Of a stretch of DNA of 11,054 nt, positions 6,648 through 11,054 are shown piece by piece. Position numbers and translations under genes: made by a program. A model generated the notes under the pieces. It did not search any database. It was not told the origin of the DNA and saw nothing but the letters and a program-made list of their open reading frames with translations. The first letter of the stretch is position 1, and each line of letters opens with the position of its first letter. Source of the DNA: Phascolarctobacterium sp. (GTDB lineage Bacteria; Bacillota; Negativicutes; Acidaminococcales; Acidaminococcaceae); contig DXVZ01000076.1 of the NCBI GenBank assembly GCA_019417125.1, forward strand, positions 1-11,054, read 5' to 3'.

Positions 6648-7639
6648 TCCTTCCGCAGTAAATCAAGTTTTAAGATGAGCGCCTCCAACACATTTTTGGC
6701 GCTTACGTTTTTGTTAATGTTCTGCCAGGCTTCCTGAGCCGCGTTTACGGACTGCCTGGTTGTATGTAAAGGCTGCTTCTGCGCCAGTGCGCCAAGTTCA
6801 GCCAGTATATCCGTGTTGTAAATTTGTTCCGCTGCGCCGCTTTGCAGCAAAAGTATGTCGCGCAATAGGTAAATAAACTGTTCCGTTAATAACAAGGCTT
6901 CCGCGCGGGCATATTTTTCGCCCCAGCCCAGCCCGGCAATGTAGTTAAACGGGCTTTGCAGCGGCAGCTTTTTTAATAAATCCAGCGCCTCTCGGCGGAT
7001 GGCAAAAATATCCGCCTGGGCGTAGCTTAAAGCCCTTCCGGGCGAGCCGCCCGCCAGCGCCGCCAGCACTTGGGAATTATTGGTTATGCCATGTGCCGTT
7101 AGGATTTGCTGCACGGCTTCCGTATCCGGCGCTTCAAACCGCAGGCGCACCACGCGCGACAGCACCGTCGGCAAAAGCCGCTCCGCCTGCTGTGTAATTA
7201 AAATAAACAGCCAGCCCGGAGGCGGTTCTTCTAAAAGTTTCAGCAGGCTGTTGGCTGCTTCCGCCGTCATCTGCCCGGCGTCATCAATAATGCACACTTT
7301 ATGCTCCGACAGCACCGGCGCAAACGCCGCCTGTTTTGCCATTTCCTTAACCTGCTCAATTTTAATGTCCTTGCCGGCTTCTTCTGCCGTTAAAAGGTAA
7401 AAATCCGGGTGGGCAAAGCTGTTATTTTCAATGTCCATTAAACGGCAGCTTTCGCAAACCCCGCAGGGTTTACCAGCCTGCGCTTTGCACAAAAAAGTGC
7501 GCGCAAAGTGCAGCGCCAGCATTTTTTTGCCGATGCCGCCCATGCCGTAAAACAGTAATGCGTGCGGACGGCTGCCGGGCAGCAGCAGTTTCTGCAAAAA
7601 TTCTTTATTCTGTTGGTGTCCCAGCACTGCGTCCCACAT
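6644..7639 (-). CDS. holB: DNA polymerase III clamp-loader subunit delta'
   Basis: A 331-residue AAA+ clamp-loader protein. It has a P-loop-like GMGGIGKK (32-39), a four-cysteine zinc site (Cys51, 59, 62, 65), Walker B VCIIDDA (115-121) followed by the strongly conserved NSLLKLLEEPPP (130-141), and SRV (161-163). Delta' helps delta and tau/gamma load the sliding clamp on DNA at the replication fork. The P-loop has Lys where Ser/Thr normally follows GK, which suggests that, as known for E. coli delta', this subunit does not hydrolyse ATP. The ATG at 7637-7639 has the ribosome binding site TGAGGT, within which the TGA is the tmk stop codon. It follows tmk, as in Bacillus, without the intervening yaaQ-yaaR. 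Confidence 0.95.
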   Translation of the reverse strand: MWDAVLGHQQNKEFLQKLLLPGSRPHALLFYGMGGIGKKMLALHFARTFLCKAQAGKPCGVCESCRLMDIENNSFAHPDFYLLTAEEAGKDIKIEQVKEMAKQAAFAPVLSEHKVCIIDDAGQMTAEAANSLLKLLEEPPPGWLFILITQQAERLLPTVLSRVVRLRFEAPDTEAVQQILTAHGITNNSQVLAALAGGSPGRALSYAQADIFAIRREALDLLKKLPLQSPFNYIAGLGWGEKYARAEALLLTEQFIYLLRDILLLQSGAAEQIYNTDILAELGALAQKQPLHTTRQSVNAAQEAWQNINKNVSAKNVLEALILKLDLLRKE

Positions 7640-7646
7640 ACTAACC

Positions 7647-8270
7647 TCAAATTTTTATAAAAGTGTTGATAACGCGCATAATTTCGTCCGTTACCTTTTG
7701 CTCGTCCTGCAAAGCGTTAATTTTAAAAATGCGGTCCGGGTATTTTTCTGCCAGCAGCATAAAGCCGCTGCGGATTTTCTTCTGAAACTCCAGCCCTGCG
7801 TTTTCATAGCGGTCGTGTACGCCGCGCAGTTCGCGCCGCGCCGCCAAAAGCTCCGGGTCGCCGTCCAGCAAAATCGTTAAATCCGGGTTTAAGCCGCCGG
7901 TGGCAAATTCGCTCAGCCCGTGAATGGCAGCCAGCGGTAAGCCGCGTACTACACCCTGGTAAACCTCCGTCGAATCGCTGAAACGGTCACACAAAACAAT
8001 TTTGCCCGCCAGCAGCGCAGGTTTAATAACGCGCTCCACATGGTCGGCGCGCGCCGCAATGTACAGCAGCGTTTCCGTGCGCGCGTTCATAATAAGTTCG
8101 GGGTCTAAAACAAGCCCGCGCAGGATTTCGGCAAGCCTCGTGCCGCCTGGTTCGCGCGTGCACACAACTTCGCGCCCCAAAGCTTTCAGTTTTTCAGCCA
8201 TACGCCCCAGCTGCGTTGTTTTGCCGCAGCCATCCGCGCCTTCCAGGCTGATAAAATATCCTTTAGCCAT
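7647..8270 (-). CDS. tmk: Thymidylate kinase
   Basis: A 207-residue dTMP kinase, the standard length, which phosphorylates dTMP to dTDP with ATP for DNA synthesis. The P-loop is GADGCGKTT (11-19), the substrate-binding TREPGGT is at 38-44, and CDRFSDSTEVYQG (94-106) is the family's DR-Y/F-x-x-S motif. A lid-region arginine pattern is visible at LAARRELRGVHDRYE. The ATG directly follows the decarboxylase stop (TAAATG), and its modest ribosome binding site GGGTGA (8279-8284) lies inside the upstream gene, indicating coupled translation. All catalytic motifs are intact. Confidence 0.97.
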   Translation of the reverse strand: MAKGYFISLEGADGCGKTTQLGRMAEKLKALGREVVCTREPGGTRLAEILRGLVLDPELIMNARTETLLYIAARADHVERVIKPALLAGKIVLCDRFSDSTEVYQGVVRGLPLAAIHGLSEFATGGLNPDLTILLDGDPELLAARRELRGVHDRYENAGLEFQKKIRSGFMLLAEKYPDRIFKINALQDEQKVTDEIMRVINTFIKI

Positions 8271-9722
8271 TTATTTAATCACCCGCAGTTCCGTTAATGT
8301 GTAATCCGCCGGGCCGCTTACCGGCAGCCCCAGCGCTTTCATACGCCGGCAGTAATCTATCACGCCGGGCGTGATGAGTTCGCCTGGCAACAGTACTGGT
8401 ATGCCGGGCGGGTAAAAGCTAACCTGCTCGGCGCAGATTCTGCCCTGTGCCTGTGTTAAAGCGATGCTTTCCGTCTGCGCATCAAACGCTTTGCGCAGGG
8501 GCAGTACGGTTGTAAAGCCCGGCAGTTTATAGCTGGTTTGTTCCGGCAGCGGCGTGCGCTTATGCCGTTCCAGTTCCGCAAATACGCTTTGGATTTTAGC
8601 AAGTACCGCGTCATAATCACTGCCGCCGTCGGCAAAAGTAACTAAAAACAGTACGTTGGCGGCGTCCGTAAGCTCTACGGCAACGCCTGCCTGGCGCAGG
8701 GCGCCGTCAACTTCCACGCCGCTGTACCCCCAGGCGGAAGTGTTAACCGTCACCTTGGCAGGGTCAAAACCGGCTACGCCGTTTACACCTACGCAGCTGC
8801 TGTCCAGCAAACGCAAGCCGTTAAATTCTGCCAGCACGGCGCGCAGCTTACCGGCGGCAGCTAAAGCTTTGTCAATAAGCTTTTCACCCTGCGCTGCCAG
8901 GGTATAACGCGCCGCGTCTATCGAAGCCATCAATAAATAATTGGGGCTGGTCGTCGTCAAAAGGCTTACTGCTTCTGCCGCGCGCGCCAAATCAATGCGC
9001 CTGCCTTTAAAGTGCAGCAGCGAGCACTGCGTCATCGCGCCCAAAATTTTATGCGTGCTCTGCGCGCTGGCATCGGCGCCGCACTGCAATGCCGATGGCG
9101 GCAGCTTACTGCTGAAACCAAGCTGCGGGCCGTGCGCTTCATCTACCAAAAGTACGGTGTTATGAGCGTGGGCAATATCTGCAATCGTCCGTAAATCAGC
9201 AGCCTGCCCGTAATAGTTGGGGCTTGTAACCAGCACTGCCTTAATATCCGCGTGGCGCATAAAGGCTGTTTGCACTGCCTGCGGCGTAATCTGCGTGTTA
9301 ATGCCAAAAGCGGCGTCGTATTCCGGCATTATAAACACAGGCTCTAAATTTGCCAACAGCAAAGCGCCTGCTACGCTGCGGTGCGCGTTGCGCGGCACTA
9401 AAATTTTGTCGCCCGCACGGCACGCCGCCATCAGCATCGCGTGGATTGCGCCCGTAGTGCCGTTAACGGCAAAAAAGCATTTATCACTGCCGTACAGCTG
9501 CGCCGCCAAATCCTGCGCTTCTTTAATGCAGCCCGATGGTGCGTGAATATCGTCCAGCTCGCTCATCAGCGATACATCCATTGCCACAGCGCCCGCGCCA
9601 AGTTCGTTTTTCAGCAGCGCTTCCATGCCGCGCCCACCCTTGTGGCCTGGCGTGTGGAAAGGGTACACTTTATCGTTTTTATATTTCAGCATCGCTTCAA
9701 CAAGCGGCATTTTGTTCTGCAC
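8271..9722 (-). CDS. PLP-dependent Orn/Lys/Arg decarboxylase (YaaO/SpeA type)
   Basis: From the GTG chosen here the protein is 483 residues, the size of the short Gram-positive fold-type I basic amino acid decarboxylases. N-terminal PFHTPGHKGG and DVSLMSELDDIHAP, the substrate/cofactor block YGSDKCFFAVNGTTGAIHAML, VDEAHG (Asp194 and His197, contacting PLP) and the PLP lysine in STHKILGAMTQ (Lys225) are all present. The enzyme decarboxylates lysine, arginine or ornithine to a diamine or agmatine; the substrate cannot be told from motifs. It leads the operon and corresponds to Bacillus yaaO. A longer frame opens at a GTG at 9768-9770, but that codon lies inside the promoter and has no ribosome binding site, whereas the GTG at 9720-9722 has AGGAGG 5 bp upstream. 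Confidence 0.93.
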   Translation of the reverse strand: MQNKMPLVEAMLKYKNDKVYPFHTPGHKGGRGMEALLKNELGAGAVAMDVSLMSELDDIHAPSGCIKEAQDLAAQLYGSDKCFFAVNGTTGAIHAMLMAACRAGDKILVPRNAHRSVAGALLLANLEPVFIMPEYDAAFGINTQITPQAVQTAFMRHADIKAVLVTSPNYYGQAADLRTIADIAHAHNTVLLVDEAHGPQLGFSSKLPPSALQCGADASAQSTHKILGAMTQCSLLHFKGRRIDLARAAEAVSLLTTTSPNYLLMASIDAARYTLAAQGEKLIDKALAAAGKLRAVLAEFNGLRLLDSSCVGVNGVAGFDPAKVTVNTSAWGYSGVEVDGALRQAGVAVELTDAANVLFLVTFADGGSDYDAVLAKIQSVFAELERHKRTPLPEQTSYKLPGFTTVLPLRKAFDAQTESIALTQAQGRICAEQVSFYPPGIPVLLPGELITPGVIDYCRRMKALGLPVSGPADYTLTELRVIK

Positions 9723-9727
9723 AGCAA

Positions 9728-9733
9728 CCTCCT
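9728..9733 (-). promoter_or_regulatory. Shine-Dalgarno sequence deciding the decarboxylase start
   Basis: The minus strand reads AGGAGG, then TTGCT, then GTG (9722-9720). No comparable site precedes the other in-frame start codons at 9770 (GTG) and 9749 (ATG), while the ATG at 9710 is too far away (17 bp). This supports translation beginning (M)QNKMPLVEAML. Confidence 0.75.
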
Positions 9734-9760
9734 GGGCATAATAATCCATATTATCTTTAT

Positions 9761-9789
9761 ATTTTATCACAGCAAGCCGTCTAATTAAA
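9761..9789 (-). promoter_or_regulatory. Promoter of the decarboxylase-tmk-holB-ricT-yabB-rsmI operon
   Basis: The minus strand has TGATAAAAT (9761-9769), an extended -10 element, with a weak -35 candidate TTTAAT 17 bp upstream (9784-9789). Transcription would begin near 9754, leaving a leader of about 31 nt up to the GTG at 9722. The decamer GTGATAAAAT is identical to that in the metG promoter. No other convincing promoter is visible inside the tightly packed operon. Confidence 0.6.
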
Positions 9790-9805
9790 GTGTTTTAATC
9801 CTGCC

Positions 9806-9839
9806 GGCAAAATATGCCTTTGTTGTCCTATATTTTGCC
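9806..9839. repeat. Inverted repeat in the divergent intergenic region, possible operator
   Basis: GGCAAAATAT (9806-9815) and ATATTTTGCC (9830-9839) are perfect 10-bp inverted arms around a 14-bp spacer. Two further complementary pairs overlap or surround it: TTTGTTGT (9819-9826) with ACAACAAA (9846-9853), and TAATTAAA (9782-9789) with TTTAATTA (9859-9866). The repeat lies between the promoters of the decarboxylase operon and the acetyltransferase gene. A regulator binding site is plausible; the region is AT-rich, so some of the pairing may be chance. Confidence 0.5.
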
Positions 9840-9857
9840 ATAATAACAACAAAAACA

Positions 9858-9886
9858 TTTTAATTAAACCTGTACCATGCTACAAT
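9858..9886 (+). promoter_or_regulatory. Promoter of the arylamine N-acetyltransferase-like gene
   Basis: TGCTACAAT (9878-9886) is an extended -10 element with one mismatch to TATAAT. A weak -35 candidate, TTTTAA, lies 17 bp upstream (9858-9863). The predicted start at about 9893 leaves a short leader of about 26 nt before the ATG at 9919. Confidence 0.5.
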
Positions 9887-9918
9887 AAATATAGGAAAGC
9901 CGATTGGAGATGAAGCCA

Positions 9919-10749
9919 ATGAAACTGCGTCCCAAACCGATGACAAAGGAACAAATCCGCCAGTATCTGCATAAATTGCAGTTGGAAGATTTAACGCCCA
10001 AAGCGGATTTACCGACGCTGCAAAAATTGCAGGACGCGCATTTAAAATATATTCCTTACGATAATTTTGACTGCCTTAACAGCAAAATTACTTCGCTGAA
10101 GCGCGAGGATATGTTTAACAAACTCATTCTGCATAACCGCGGCGGCATTTGTTTTGAACTGAATGGGCTGTACGCCTGGCTGCTTGAATCTCTGGGCTTT
10201 AATTTCGTCAGCTTTGCCGGGCGGTTCATTAACAAAATAAACGTGTACCAAATGCGTCAGCACCGCAATATGTGCGTCACCATCGGCGGCAAACGCTACA
10301 TTACCGATGTCGGCGTTAACAGCGAAAGCCCGCGCATACCGCTTTTGCTGGAAGAACAGCGCGTGCAGAGCGACGGTATCAGCCAATACAAATTTACGCG
10401 CGACGATTTTTGGGGCTGGCTGCTGTGGCAGAAAGAACGCGGCAAACCGTGGAAGCGCATGCTGGGCTTTACCGAAGAACCACAGATTGAAAAGGACTTT
10501 GTTTTTCCGTCCTTTTGGTGCGATGCACACCCTGATTCGCCCTTTAACAAAGAAAAAGAGCTTTCCATCTTCCGCGAGGACTGCAATATTACCATTCGCG
10601 GCAATTTTTTAAAATTTTACCTGGGCGGCAGGGTTAAATACCGCTATAAAATTAAAAACGGCGCTGATTTAAAAGAAGTGCTGTGGGAATATTTTGGCAT
10701 TAACGTGGAATACCGCCTGAAAAACGACGGCATGGATTACGAAAAGTAA
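9919..10749 (+). CDS. Arylamine N-acetyltransferase family protein
   Basis: From the ATG at 9919 the protein has 276 residues, the normal size for bacterial NATs. These cytoplasmic enzymes move an acetyl or other acyl group from CoA to arylamines or hydrazines through a Cys-His-Asp triad. All three can be placed: Cys78 in NRGGICFELNGLY, His115 in RQHRNM and Asp130 in YITDVGVN. The Asp motif is usually followed by GFG; here it is GVN, a modest departure near the acceptor pocket. The N-terminal helix pattern HLKYIPYDNFDC corresponds to the family's 'H-x-x-x-VPFENL'. Start choice is uncertain: an upstream TTG (9904) and ATG (9910) are in frame, but GGAG (9906-9909) is spaced 9 bp from the ATG at 9919. 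It is divergently transcribed from the decarboxylase. The natural acceptor is unknown; some family members work in secondary metabolism. Confidence 0.88.
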   Translation: MKLRPKPMTKEQIRQYLHKLQLEDLTPKADLPTLQKLQDAHLKYIPYDNFDCLNSKITSLKREDMFNKLILHNRGGICFELNGLYAWLLESLGFNFVSFAGRFINKINVYQMRQHRNMCVTIGGKRYITDVGVNSESPRIPLLLEEQRVQSDGISQYKFTRDDFWGWLLWQKERGKPWKRMLGFTEEPQIEKDFVFPSFWCDAHPDSPFNKEKELSIFREDCNITIRGNFLKFYLGGRVKYRYKIKNGADLKEVLWEYFGINVEYRLKNDGMDYEK

Positions 10750-10801
10750 AAAAACAGGCAGTTGTTATATGCGTTTAGTTTTAGATTTATAAAAAATAAT
10801 G

Positions 10802-10846
10802 AAAACGCCATCTTTACTTATTATAATAGTAAAGATGGCGTTTTTT
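10802..10846. terminator. Strong terminator between the NAT-like gene and the RelE/ParE-like gene
   Basis: AAAACGCCATCTTTACT (10802-10818) is exactly complementary to AGTAAAGATGGCGTTTT (10828-10844), a 17-bp stem with a nine-base AT loop, followed by six T (10841-10846). On the minus strand the stem is followed by TTTTCATTATTTTTT, so it can also serve the convergent gene at the right edge. The gap at 10750-10801 holds nothing else recognisable. Confidence 0.9.
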
Positions 10847-10869
10847 GTGTGCTGTTATTTGTGTTAATC

Positions 10870-11054
10870 CTAAAAAATTTCAGGATATTCAGTTGGCTGG
10901 TGTGCAATATGATAGATGTAAATAATCTTTTCTATCTTTTTGCAAACGCAAATATAATTTTGGCTTCTAAAAAATTTAAAATCCTGGCTTTTCAGCGGTT
11001 CGTACTTAATGCTGTCCGCTGCCGGGTAAAAATATTGCAGGTCCTTTAAATCTT
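10870..11054 (-). CDS. RelE/ParE-like toxin, C-terminal fragment
   Basis: The minus strand is open from the right edge to a TAG at 10870-10872 and gives 60 residues. The part DFKFFRSQNYICVCKKIEKI, then IYIYHIAHQPTEYPEIF, follows the C-terminal pattern of RelE/ParE-superfamily toxins: a basic-aromatic strand, 'NY-hydrophobic', a charged turn, then a strand ending 'I-x-x-I-x-H-x-x-x-x-Y'. The preceding LKDLQYFYPAADSIKYEPLK resembles the linker before that strand in Firmicute ParE-like proteins. Family toxins either cleave mRNA at the ribosome (RelE) or inhibit DNA gyrase (ParE), and they pair with an antitoxin gene usually lying just upstream, here beyond the window. The position usually occupied by arginine or histidine in the late strand reads AHQPTEY, so activity cannot be judged. 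Codon use is more AT-rich than in the operon, which fits a mobile module. Confidence 0.55.
   Translation of the reverse strand, partial: DLKDLQYFYPAADSIKYEPLKSQDFKFFRSQNYICVCKKIEKIIYIYHIAHQPTEYPEIF

Noticed and set aside
10762..11049. A 95-codon plus-strand open frame beginning between the acetyltransferase gene and the terminator
   Set aside because: It runs through the strong hairpin terminator and opposite the RelE/ParE-like fragment, has no Shine-Dalgarno sequence, and its composition is that of AT-rich noncoding DNA.

Overview
The window looks like the chromosome of a member of the Bacillota (Firmicutes). The six-gene minus-strand block at 4232-9722 (Orn/Lys/Arg decarboxylase, tmk, holB, ricT, YabB-type methyltransferase, rsmI), followed on the same strand by metG-tatD, repeats the order known from Bacillus subtilis as yaaO-tmk-holB-yaaT-yabB-yabC-metS-yabD. 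The Bacillus genes yaaQ, yaaR, yabA, yazA and abrB are missing from it. GC content near the middle of the range and the gene content suggest a gut-type anaerobe, possibly of the Negativicutes; that assignment is an inference.

Layout. At 1-150 is the C-terminal end of a plus-strand PHP-domain phosphoesterase. It converges on a minus-strand flavin-reductase-like gene (313-810), with a two-way terminator between them (180-209). Next are metG and tatD, a two-gene minus-strand operon (1042-3799) with a clear promoter (3881-3909) and a near-perfect terminator hairpin (999-1033). At 3937-4146, exactly where abrB would lie in Bacillus, is a self-contained plus-strand transcription unit. It encodes a 29-residue membrane peptide and has a good promoter, a Shine-Dalgarno sequence partly buried in a hairpin, an RNA 5' end complementary to the bases just after the stop codon, and a strong terminator. 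This is the layout of a type I toxin mRNA and is the most interesting item here.

The housekeeping operon (4232-9722) appears to be read from one extended -10 promoter at about 9761-9789. Its genes overlap or abut (TGA/ATG, TAATG, GTGA and TAAATG junctions), so they are probably translationally coupled. Together they cover polyamine or basic amino acid decarboxylation, dTDP synthesis, the clamp-loader delta' subunit, an Fe-S regulatory protein, a tRNA-type base methyltransferase and 16S rRNA methylation. Divergent from it, across a 130-200 bp region rich in inverted repeats, is an arylamine N-acetyltransferase family gene (9919-10749). It converges, over a strong hairpin terminator (10802-10846), on the C-terminal end of a RelE/ParE-like toxin that runs off the right edge.

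I found no tRNA, rRNA, CRISPR array, insertion sequence or prophage gene. All noncoding gaps are shorter than about 300 bases once the small peptide gene is counted.
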